Of a stretch of 33,835 nt of DNA, positions 1-7,897 are shown piece after piece (the stretch's first letter is position 1; each line of letters opens with the position of its first letter). The notes beneath the pieces were generated by a model. It ran no database searches and was not told the origin of the DNA. It was given only the letters and a program-made list of their open reading frames with translations. The position numbers and the translations under genes are program-made. This DNA is from DASPJR01 sp035628505. GTDB taxonomy: Bacteria; Planctomycetota; SZUA-567; H5-PLA8. The stretch covers positions 1-33,835 of the forward strand of contig DASPJR010000012.1 of the NCBI GenBank assembly GCA_035628505.1, written 5' to 3'.

Positions 1-1
1 A

Positions 2-169
2 GGCCAGCCGCAGCAGGGCAAACCCGAGCAGAGCGGCCAGCAGGGCCAGCCGCAGCAAGGCAAGCCGGAACAGAGTGGCCAGCAGGGCCAGCCACAGCAG
101 GGCAAGCCCGAGCAGAGTGGTCAGCAGGGCCAGCCACAGCAAGGTAAGACCGAGCAGGCCAATGCTTCG
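2..169 (+). repeat. 42-bp in-frame tandem repeat, about 3.7 copies
   Basis: Units start at 2, 44, 86 and 128. The first three are nearly identical, with silent third-position changes such as ccg/cca and agc/agt. The fourth decays after its tenth codon. The unit is 14 codons, so copy-number change keeps the frame. The array runs off the left edge and its full length is unknown. Confidence 0.9.
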
Positions 170-2059
170 GGTCAGGGACAGGGCGAGTCGAAGGAGCCTA
201 CGCCTGAGCAGAAAATGAAAGGCATGGCCACAGAGCAACGCAATATCAAGAACGAGCTCAAAGAACTGGCCGAGCGTCTTGAAAAGCTCGCCTCTCGCGC
301 CAATGAGAAGAATCTCGCAGGCGCGCCGGAACTCGAGCAGGCCAAGCAGCAGGCCGGCGAAAACAGCGCCGCCAACCAATCTTCGCAGAAGGCGCAGGAC
401 GCTCTGCAGGCCGCAAAGAGCGAAGAAGCGCAGCGCGAAGCCGCAAAGGCCGCGAAGGCGCTCGAACAGATGGCGCGCACGGTCCAGGAAGCAGCGCAGA
501 AGACGACCGCCGGCGACATGAAAGAACTGGCCAAGGCCATGAAGAAAATTCAGGGCGCGGCCAAGGACCAGAGCGACATCAACAAGGACATCGCGCAGAA
601 AGGCGGCGATTCGCAGACCGCGCAGAAGCAGGAAAAAGTCGGCGAAGCCGCGAAGGAAGTCGCCGACGCCGCCGAGAAACTTGAAGTGCTGCGCCAGCAG
701 GGCCGCGAAGGCAGCACCAAGGAGAAGCTCGAAGAGGCAGCCAAGCAGGCCGACACTGCAGCGCGCGCGATGAAGGCGAACGACGCCGCCAACGCAAAAG
801 CTCCCGCGGAAAACGCCGAGAAGGCATTGAACCAGGCGCTGGCCGAAATGGAGCGCGCCGCCGGCAAGACGCTCGAAGAAAAAGCGCGCGACGCGAAGAA
901 CATCGCGAAGGCCGCGCGCGAAAACCAGGAGAAAGCAGCCGACGCCGCAAAGGACATCCCGCAGCCAGGCAAGCCGGACGAGAAGCTCGATCAGGCCGGC
1001 GCGGCCAAGCGCGACGAAGCCGCCGCCAAAGAACACCAGGCCGCGCGCGACGCCAAGCGCCTTGAGCATGCACTCGAGGGCCTGCAGGAGATGGCCAAGG
1101 ATGCCAACCCCGCAGCCGCCGACGCCGCACGCGAGGCCAAAGAGACGGTGCAGCAGACCGAGCTTCCCAAGACGATGGAAGAGCTGGCCAAAGGCATCGA
1201 GAAGATCGGCGATCCGAAGAAGGCCGCAGACGACAAATCGTCGCCGAAAGTGACGCCGCAGCAGGCGTCTGAAAAAGGCAACGAGCTGGCCAAGGCGATT
1301 AAGGAACTCGAAAAGAATCTCGATTCCTACATCGCCGAAGCGCAGGGCTCACAGCTCGACCGCCTGCGCGCCATGGAGCAGGCTGCGCGCGAAGCAGCGA
1401 AGAAAGCGCAGCAGCTCGCACAGCAGAATCCAGACGCGAAACAGAATCCGGATCAGAAGAGCGACCAGAAATCCGAGCAGAAGGGCGAACAGAAGTCAGA
1501 TCAGGCTAACGCGCAGCCGCAAAAAGGCGATCAGAAGGGCGATCAGAAATCCGAGTCCAAGCAGCCCGGCGATCAGCCCGGCACGCAGACCGCCGAAAAG
1601 GGCAAGCCGGATCCGAATGCGAAGCCCGAGAAGAACGAAAACAAGCTGCCTGAAGACTTGAACACGCCCGAACAGCGCGAGCAGGCCATGAAGAACCTTG
1701 AGAAGGAACTTAAGCGCCTGCAGCCGAAGCTCGAGCGCCTCGAACCGAATGCGCCGGAGCTGCGCCTTATTAAGGAGGCGGTGGCCCAGGCGGAGATGGC
1801 AAAAGAAGTCAGCAAAAACAAGCCTGACCCGAAAGCTCCGCCCACCGCGGGAGGTCAGAATACTGGCGGTCCGCACTTCCAGAAGATGAGCGAGTCGCTG
1901 GATCAGGTGACGGCCGGCCTGGTCAACCGCATCGAACGCATCCTCCGCGCGCGGGAAGTGCGCCCCGATGAGGACGAAGACGCTCCCAAGGAATACCGGG
2001 TGCTCGTGGATAAATACTACCGCGCGCTGTCGGAAGACGTGGAAGACGATAAGAAGTAG
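2..2059 (+). CDS. Gln/Lys/Ala-rich coiled-coil protein, 3' part (possible DUF4175-like)
   Basis: The reading frame is open from the left edge, so the true start lies outside the window; 685 codons are visible. An internal ATG at 215 could be taken as the start, but the same frame upstream encodes a regular Gln-rich repeat, so I treat the gene as 5'-partial. The protein opens with about 3.7 copies of a 14-residue unit (GQPQQGKPEQSGQQ). It continues as long Ala/Lys/Glu heptad-like helix, and then has a second low-complexity patch rich in DQK, EQK and GDQ triplets (about 1435-1640). The last 100 residues are less repetitive. No enzyme motif is seen. Large Gln-rich coiled-coil proteins of the DUF4175 type are known beside VWA genes, and the next gene is a VWA protein, so this may be the tail of one. 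That assignment is inference because the diagnostic N-terminal membrane part is missing. Confidence 0.8.
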   Translation, partial: GQPQQGKPEQSGQQGQPQQGKPEQSGQQGQPQQGKPEQSGQQGQPQQGKTEQANASGQGQGESKEPTPEQKMKGMATEQRNIKNELKELAERLEKLASRANEKNLAGAPELEQAKQQAGENSAANQSSQKAQDALQAAKSEEAQREAAKAAKALEQMARTVQEAAQKTTAGDMKELAKAMKKIQGAAKDQSDINKDIAQKGGDSQTAQKQEKVGEAAKEVADAAEKLEVLRQQGREGSTKEKLEEAAKQADTAARAMKANDAANAKAPAENAEKALNQALAEMERAAGKTLEEKARDAKNIAKAARENQEKAADAAKDIPQPGKPDEKLDQAGAAKRDEAAAKEHQAARDAKRLEHALEGLQEMAKDANPAAADAAREAKETVQQTELPKTMEELAKGIEKIGDPKKAADDKSSPKVTPQQASEKGNELAKAIKELEKNLDSYIAEAQGSQLDRLRAMEQAAREAAKKAQQLAQQNPDAKQNPDQKSDQKSEQKGEQKSDQANAQPQKGDQKGDQKSESKQPGDQPGTQTAEKGKPDPNAKPEKNENKLPEDLNTPEQREQAMKNLEKELKRLQPKLERLEPNAPELRLIKEAVAQAEMAKEVSKNKPDPKAPPTAGGQNTGGPHFQKMSESLDQVTAGLVNRIERILRAREVRPDEDEDAPKEYRVLVDKYYRALSEDVEDDKK

Positions 2060-2060
2060 T

Positions 2061-2141
2061 TTATGGAGCGCGGGCATCTTGCCCGCCTTCGTGCGACTGC
2101 GGAAAAAAGAAGGGCGGGCGCGGGACGCCCGCGCTCCATAA
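2061..2141. repeat. REPIN-like palindromic element between genes
   Basis: The termini form a perfect 15-base inverted repeat: TTATGGAGCGCGGGC at 2061-2075 pairs with 2127-2141. Each arm also folds alone. The left hairpin has stem GCGGGC (2070-2075/2081-2086) with loop ATCTT. The right hairpin has stem GCGGGCG (2114-2120/2126-2132) with loop CGGGA. Two hairpin singlets in inverted orientation is the architecture of REPINs. The element fills most of the gap between the coiled-coil gene and the VWA gene and could also act on the transcript as a stem-loop. The right-arm core is the exact reverse complement of 33772-33790. Confidence 0.85.
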
Positions 2142-2159
2142 ACGGCTACTGAAAAAAGA

Positions 2160-4535
2160 ATGAACCAATTCCCCTTCCTATTCGGCGCGCCGTGGCCTGT
2201 GTGGACGATCCTTCTGTCCGCCGCGGGTGCGGGCGTGCTCACGTGGCACGGCTATAAGCGCCGCAGCGGCGAAATCAAACCCGAACGCCGCAAGCTGCTC
2301 AGCTATCTTCGTTTCGCCGGCTGGGCGCTTCTCTTTATGTGCCTGCTGCAGCCCATTCACCGGCAGTACATGAAAGAAGAGAAGTCCAGCCGTCTCACCG
2401 TCCTGATCGATGACAGCGAATCCATGTCGTTCACCGATTCGCGCAGCGGCCCAAAGCGCGTGGATGTCGTAAAGAGCACATTGCTCGGAGCCAATCCGCA
2501 AAAGAAAGAAGGCGCGCCGCCCCAGCCGCAGCAGGGCAGCATGATCGACGTCCTCGGCCGCAGCTTCAAGCTGCAGCTGGAGGCCTTCGGCGGATCGGCG
2601 CGTACAATCACGCATCCCGATGAGCTCAAGGCCGCCGGCGAGACCTCTGACATCACCAAGGCGCTCACCGATTCGTTTTCGCGCCTGAAAGGCCCAGACG
2701 CGGGCGGACTGGTGCTCGTCAGCGACGGCGCGGATACCGCGCGAGGCGATCTTGATCGCGTTGCGGCCGCATACAAGCGAGCGGGCACGCCCGTTTACGT
2801 TCTGGGAGTCGGCGCGTCGGACCTTGCGGATCTTTCTATTTCCCAGGTGCGCTGCCGCAGAACGGTCAGCAAGGATACGCTCGTTCGCATTGAAGTGGAC
2901 GTGACCGGATCGGGATTGCAGGAGACGAAACACAACGTTCTGATCACGCGCAACGGCAAGCCTGTTGGCACGCCGATTACCGTGGAGCTGAAAAACAATG
3001 TCGGCACGGCTGTGTTTGAATTTCTGCCGGACGCGCAGGGCTTCCTCGAATACGAGGCGAAAGTCGAGCCCTTCGCGGGCGAACTCGTGATTGCCAACAA
3101 CACCATGGCCTTCGGACTTGTGGCGTACTCACGCAAGCTGCGCATTCTATATATGGAAGGCAGCATGTACGTGCACCGGGAATATGACAGCCCGACGCTG
3201 AGCTACGGACACCCGATGCAGTACTGGTGGGAGCATGAGTTTCTTGAACGTGCGCTGCTCGAAGACACCGACATCGAAATCGATGTGCTCGCGAAGAACG
3301 AATTCGCCAACCCGCGCAACGCCCGGCCGCTCACGCTGAAGACCGTGAAGGAAGCGTACCCCAAGACGAAGAAGGACCTCTATCAATACGACGTGATCAT
3401 CAGCTCGGACATTCCGTACACCTACTTTACGGATGAGCAGGTCCAGTGGACGGTCGACTTCGTCGGCAAGCACGGCGGCGGATTCATCATGATCGGCGGC
3501 TACGACGCTTTCGCCGAAGGCAAATACGCCAAGACACCCATCGACCGCATGCTGCCGGTGGAGATGCTCGACGAAACGCACGTGGACAAGAAAGGCGACT
3601 TTTACTGGAAGCTGACCGACGAAGCGTGGTCGCACCCGATCATGCAGCTCGATAAAGATGAGGAGAAAAACCGCGACATCTGGTCGAAGCTGCCGCCCTT
3701 CCAGGGCTTCTCCCGCACCACGCGACCAAAGCCGGCAGCCACGACGCTGGCAGTCATCGCCGATGAGGAATACGAAACCGCTTACGGCCCCGCCATTGTG
3801 GTGGCCGTGCAGCCGTTCGGCAATGGACGCTCAATGGCCTTCACAACCGATTCGACCGGAAGCTGGGGCACGCAGTGGGAAGACTCCTGGGGCCCGAAGA
3901 ACGGGGATGATTCCGAGCGGAACAAGTACTACAAGCTTTTCTGGAAAAACACGATTCGCTGGCTGGCGCATTACCGCATGCAGGCGCCCAATCAGCTCGT
4001 GACGCTCGAAAGCGACCGCCTGGTTTATGGCCGCGGCGAAGAGCCGGAGCTGCGCGTCAAAGTCATGAACGAAGATTACGAGCTCACGCACGACGCCGAA
4101 GTGAAGCTCACGATCACCGGCCCCGACGGCAAGCAGCAGAAGCTCACGGTGTTCCCGCGCTACGAAGAGCCCGGCATTTACGAGCGCAAGCTGGAGCTCG
4201 GCGCCGTCGGCCGCTATGAGATTGAAGCTGTCGCCACGCTGCGCAAGGAAGAGCTCGGCCGCGACAAGACGATCCTGCAGGTGCGCCCCGCGAGCGCGGA
4301 AATGCGCCAGCTCAGCCAGAACGTGGCGCTCTTAAAGCAGCTGGCGCAGCAGACCGGCGGAACGTATCTGCCCATCGAGAAAGCGTCCGAGCTGCCCAAG
4401 CACCTGCGCGAAGCGACGCACGTCATTGAAAAGTACCGCGATAACGACCTGTGGGATCATCCGTGGGTCTTCATCGCGATCATCGGCTTCCTCAGCACCG
4501 AATGGTTCCTGCGCAAGCGGAGCGGATTGCCATGA
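2160..4535 (+). CDS. Membrane-anchored VWA-domain protein with glutamine amidotransferase-like fold
   Basis: This 791-residue protein has N-terminal hydrophobic segments (about 8-28 and 50-64). A VWA domain follows, with the metal-site motif DxSxS as DDSES at residues 84-88 and the later SDG at about 188-190. A middle region (about 410-475) reads YDVIISSDIPYTYFTDEQV and then GGGFIMIGGYDAF, which resembles the glutamine amidotransferase-like fold often fused to VWA in this family. I see no catalytic Cys-His-Glu arrangement. A final membrane helix lies near 767-785, so most of the chain probably faces the periplasm. Proteins of this layout accompany MoxR/DUF58/BatA clusters, whose function is poorly known. 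The ATG at 2160 has only the weak purine run GAAAAAAGA before it, just after the palindromic element. The stop overlaps the next start by four bases (ATGA), indicating coupled translation. Confidence 0.85.
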   Translation: MNQFPFLFGAPWPVWTILLSAAGAGVLTWHGYKRRSGEIKPERRKLLSYLRFAGWALLFMCLLQPIHRQYMKEEKSSRLTVLIDDSESMSFTDSRSGPKRVDVVKSTLLGANPQKKEGAPPQPQQGSMIDVLGRSFKLQLEAFGGSARTITHPDELKAAGETSDITKALTDSFSRLKGPDAGGLVLVSDGADTARGDLDRVAAAYKRAGTPVYVLGVGASDLADLSISQVRCRRTVSKDTLVRIEVDVTGSGLQETKHNVLITRNGKPVGTPITVELKNNVGTAVFEFLPDAQGFLEYEAKVEPFAGELVIANNTMAFGLVAYSRKLRILYMEGSMYVHREYDSPTLSYGHPMQYWWEHEFLERALLEDTDIEIDVLAKNEFANPRNARPLTLKTVKEAYPKTKKDLYQYDVIISSDIPYTYFTDEQVQWTVDFVGKHGGGFIMIGGYDAFAEGKYAKTPIDRMLPVEMLDETHVDKKGDFYWKLTDEAWSHPIMQLDKDEEKNRDIWSKLPPFQGFSRTTRPKPAATTLAVIADEEYETAYGPAIVVAVQPFGNGRSMAFTTDSTGSWGTQWEDSWGPKNGDDSERNKYYKLFWKNTIRWLAHYRMQAPNQLVTLESDRLVYGRGEEPELRVKVMNEDYELTHDAEVKLTITGPDGKQQKLTVFPRYEEPGIYERKLELGAVGRYEIEAVATLRKEELGRDKTILQVRPASAEMRQLSQNVALLKQLAQQTGGTYLPIEKASELPKHLREATHVIEKYRDNDLWDHPWVFIAIIGFLSTEWFLRKRSGLP

Positions 4536-7500
4536 GAAACGTGGCGTGGGCGTTCCGCCCAGGAAGCACTGAACAGCGAGCGAGACGCCCATGCTACGTG
4601 GCTGCCGCGCTGCTTCTGTGCGCCGCGCTGGCCAGTGCGGGGCAGCCCGAGCCGCCGCCGGATCCTGGCTTCGAAGCGTCGGTGCAGATGGCTGACGCGA
4701 TCGTCGATGTCGAGATTCTCGCGGGCGGACCATTCCGTGCGATCGCACAGACGAAAAAGGCGATCAGTGGAAACGTGCCGCCGATTTTTGAGCTCGAAGG
4801 ATACAACAGTTACAATTGGGATACCGTTCACCAGGGTTTCGCCGCCGGGCAGCGTTTCATCCTTTTTCTCTCCGCCACCGACAAGCCGGATGTCTTCGCT
4901 CCGCTCACGCCCGCGGCCCCTCGTCTCAGCATCCAGACCGAAGGCGTGCTGATGTCCATCGGCGATCCGCCGTTCCGCATTCCCATCAAGCGCGCGGCGA
5001 TGGAAGAGGCGCTTACGCTTTTGATCGAAGCGCGCGCGTCCGGGAAATCTCCTGACCGCGCCGAGGCATTCGTACGCGGACTCTGGGACGGCGGCGACAT
5101 CGAGCCGCGCTACATGGCGGTGGCGATGGCTGGCGCGCTGCGCGACAAGCGCCTGGCGCAGATGGTCATCGATGCGAGCAAAGACAAGCTTCTAAAGCTG
5201 CGCCTGACGGCAATTGATGCGCTCGGAAAGATCAACACCCCCGAAACGCTCTCGGCGCTGCGGCTGCTGCTCAAAGATGAGCGCGCCACGGTCTCGCGGG
5301 AAGCTGCAAGAGTGCTCGTTGCCTCCCGCGACGCCGATTCGCTGCATGATCTGCTTGAATGGGTGCGGCGCAGCGGCGATTCGCGCGCGTCCGGAGCCGG
5401 GAAGGGCGGGCCGGATCCAAACAAAGCCAAGACCGAAGCGGTAGCGTCGGAGGTCATGAAGTTCGCTGCAGAAGCCGCGCCGCTGCTGGAGGCCGACACG
5501 CTTTCGCGCCCGCTGCTGGAGCTGACGCGCAGCAGCAATGAAAGCATCGCGCGGGACGCGATTCAGATTCTCGGCAGCATCGGCCAAGGTGCGCAGATTT
5601 CGGCGCTGCTGGAGATCGCTGACGACCGCATCAGCAATGTGCGTGGTGCGGCCGAGATTGCCTTGCAGCGTGCGACGATGACATCCTTTTCCACGCTCGA
5701 AGAATTCCGTTCATGGTGGAAACAGAATGCTTCCACGTTCGGCGAGGATATGAAACGCGACCGCGCTGAATCCGCAGCGAAGAAACTTCTGCGTCCTGAC
5801 GAAAACACCGAGCGGCGCACGCAAGCCGAAATCCTGCGCGCTGCGCCCGGCGGCGTGGCGCTGATTTCCGCCGCGCCGCTGCTGCTGAAGTCTGAAACTT
5901 TCAGCATGTTCGGGAGCGACGACCTGGCGTTGTGGAATTCGCCGCTGACATTGCCGTTTCTGCTTGAGCGGCTCGGGTCGCAGACACAGTCTGATCGGCG
6001 CGACGCGCTCTCGGCGCTCATGCAGCTTTCGTCCGTGCATCCGCGCCTGCGCAACGCGCTGTGGCCGCTGCTGCGCGGCGCACTCACCGACGAAGACAAT
6101 GGCTACCGCCGCGCCGCGCAGAACGCCTGCAGCCGTTTTCAGCAGCCTGACGCCATTCCAGCGCTGCTCGATGTCATCCAGTACTCGGCAGGTTACGAAG
6201 GCCAGGACGCCGGCAAGGCGCTTTATCAGCTCACCGCGCGCACGCTTGGATTCTCGATCAATGAGCCGCTGCCGGAAGCGAACGCCGGCCGCCGGCGCCT
6301 GCGCGGCTGGTGGGAAGGCGCGCAGACGAATACTCAGCTGCTCAGTACGCATGTCCATAATCCCGTGCGGGTCTGGCCGGAGCTCGATTCTGGCGCGCGC
6401 GCCGCAAAACTGGACGCGCTGCTTCTTTCGGCCGACAGCCGCCGCAGCAGCGCCGCATTCGCGCTGGCGTTCGGTGAACGTCCCGCGTCGCACGCGATAT
6501 GGAAAAAGCTGCTGGGCCAGGGCCGGCAGCGGGACCGCGCACACGGCATTGTCGGCATGATCGGCTCCGACGCGGCTGCGGTCGCCGATTTTTCGAAGAT
6601 TCTCTTTTCCAAGGGCGACACGGCCGAGCCGCCGCTGCTGAAAGCGCTTTCGGTTGTCGCGCTGGCGTCCGTCGAGCCGGCTGTGCGGGGTGCCGGCGCC
6701 GAAAAGCTGCTGGAGTGGCACCGCGCGCTTGCAAAGGAAGAGTTCGCGCTGCGGAGGTTGGGTATCGTGTGCCTGGGTCTGTACGACAAGGAATCCAGGA
6801 GCCTTTCTTATCTCGATGAATTGGCGAAGTCCGCCGCGAGCGCCAGCGAGGATGAGGATGCGCCGGCGGGCAGCGAGAGCGCCGCTGCGATGCTGCCCTC
6901 CATTCTGGTGGCGCTGAATGCGCGGAGCGATTCGTCGCCGCTGCTGGCGAAGATTCTGGACGCAACGAAAAACAAGCGCGTGCGAGAAACGATTGCGCGA
7001 ACGCTGTCTACGCGGCGCTACGAACCGGCGGTCGCGGGTATTCTCACGGCCTTGGAGCAGACCGACCGCTATGACTGGCAGGATTTGAGCCGCGCGCTGG
7101 ATCCGCTGCTCAAACCGGCTGATGCGGCTGCCCTCACAAAGCTGCTCGAGACGGATAACCAGGCGGCGCGGACCGCAGCGGCGTGGCTTCTGGCGCAGCG
7201 TCCGGAAGTGGGCACAGACGCCGCCGCGCGTGGCGCGCTCGTGACGGCGCTCGGCGACCGATCCAGCATGGTGCGCTACTATTGCGCTGAGGCGCTGGGC
7301 AAGCGTCGCGCGGTTTCGGCAATCAAGGATCTTGTCGGCTTGCTCAAAGATGACGACGATGACGTGCGTGCGGCCGCGGCCGAGGCACTGGGTTCCATCG
7401 GCGATAAAGAAAGCTGCGAAGCGGTTGCCGCGGCGGCGGAGAACCAGTTCCGCCTCGATTCGCGCTGGCTTAAAGCCCTGGCAATTGCCGGTCAGCCCGA

Positions 7501-7891
7501 CGCGCTGAAAACACTCATTAAGTTGACCACTTCGAGTTCGTACATCGATCAACGCGCGGGCCTCGAGGCGCTTGCGGCGTCGGAGTCGCCGCTGGCACTG
7601 CAGACGCTTCTGAAAGCAGCCATGAACGATGAACTGGCAATGCAGACCGTGGCCGCCGATGCGCTGGCCAGGCGCGGAAACACGGCCGTCGCGGCCCTGC
7701 AAACGGAGCTCAAGAATCCGGACAAGAGAGCGCGCGCTCGCGCCATTCAGATCCTCGCACGCATTCCGGCCGTCGGAAGCCGCAGCGCACTCGCAGCGGC
7801 CGCCGAAGACAATGATCCTCAGCTCAAAGCGCTCGCCGAGTTTGCGATCAAGCGCCACGACAGCCTCAAGACGCAAGGGGCCGCAAAGTAA
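4532..7891 (+). CDS. Secreted HEAT-repeat protein
   Basis: The start chosen is the ATG at 4532, which overlaps the upstream stop (ATGA); a longer in-frame start at 4451 would lie inside the VWA gene. The product is 1119 residues. A signal peptide is visible: Arg-rich n-region, hydrophobic core at residues 22-35 and a likely cut after Ala36 (ASA-GQ), so the protein is exported. A proline-rich spacer follows. Most of the rest is paired amphipathic helices of the HEAT/PBS-lyase type, clearest at about 205-290 (repeated LxAIDALGKI and EAARVL patterns) and again from about 840 to 1115 (for example AEALGSIGD, ADALARRG). HEAT scaffolds bind proteins, and no active site is seen. Co-translation with the VWA protein suggests a shared periplasmic or membrane complex. 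Residues 3-23 are encoded by a palindromic repeat. High confidence in the fold, low in function. Confidence 0.85.
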   Translation: MRNVAWAFRPGSTEQRARRPCYVAAALLLCAALASAGQPEPPPDPGFEASVQMADAIVDVEILAGGPFRAIAQTKKAISGNVPPIFELEGYNSYNWDTVHQGFAAGQRFILFLSATDKPDVFAPLTPAAPRLSIQTEGVLMSIGDPPFRIPIKRAAMEEALTLLIEARASGKSPDRAEAFVRGLWDGGDIEPRYMAVAMAGALRDKRLAQMVIDASKDKLLKLRLTAIDALGKINTPETLSALRLLLKDERATVSREAARVLVASRDADSLHDLLEWVRRSGDSRASGAGKGGPDPNKAKTEAVASEVMKFAAEAAPLLEADTLSRPLLELTRSSNESIARDAIQILGSIGQGAQISALLEIADDRISNVRGAAEIALQRATMTSFSTLEEFRSWWKQNASTFGEDMKRDRAESAAKKLLRPDENTERRTQAEILRAAPGGVALISAAPLLLKSETFSMFGSDDLALWNSPLTLPFLLERLGSQTQSDRRDALSALMQLSSVHPRLRNALWPLLRGALTDEDNGYRRAAQNACSRFQQPDAIPALLDVIQYSAGYEGQDAGKALYQLTARTLGFSINEPLPEANAGRRRLRGWWEGAQTNTQLLSTHVHNPVRVWPELDSGARAAKLDALLLSADSRRSSAAFALAFGERPASHAIWKKLLGQGRQRDRAHGIVGMIGSDAAAVADFSKILFSKGDTAEPPLLKALSVVALASVEPAVRGAGAEKLLEWHRALAKEEFALRRLGIVCLGLYDKESRSLSYLDELAKSAASASEDEDAPAGSESAAAMLPSILVALNARSDSSPLLAKILDATKNKRVRETIARTLSTRRYEPAVAGILTALEQTDRYDWQDLSRALDPLLKPADAAALTKLLETDNQAARTAAAWLLAQRPEVGTDAAARGALVTALGDRSSMVRYYCAEALGKRRAVSAIKDLVGLLKDDDDDVRAAAAEALGSIGDKESCEAVAAAAENQFRLDSRWLKALAIAGQPDALKTLIKLTTSSSYIDQRAGLEALAASESPLALQTLLKAAMNDELAMQTVAADALARRGNTAVAALQTELKNPDKRARARAIQILARIPAVGSRSALAAAAEDNDPQLKALAEFAIKRHDSLKTQGAAK
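4539..4599. repeat. Palindromic repeat inside the 5' end of the HEAT gene
   Basis: The outer arms 4539-4552 (ACGTGGCGTGGGCG) and 4586-4599 are inverted copies matching at 12 of 14 positions. The left arm holds a hairpin TGGGCG-ttc-CGCCCA (4547-4561). The right arm is more degraded. The layout, two GC-rich hairpin halves facing each other about 60 bases apart, resembles the element at 2061-2141. It is translated as residues 3-23 of the HEAT protein. Confidence 0.65.
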
Positions 7892-7897
7892 GCTGCG

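Noticed and set aside
2160..4535. Active glutamine amidotransferase in the VWA protein
   Set aside because: The fold-like segment lacks a recognisable catalytic Cys with its His/Glu partners; only a structural resemblance is supported.
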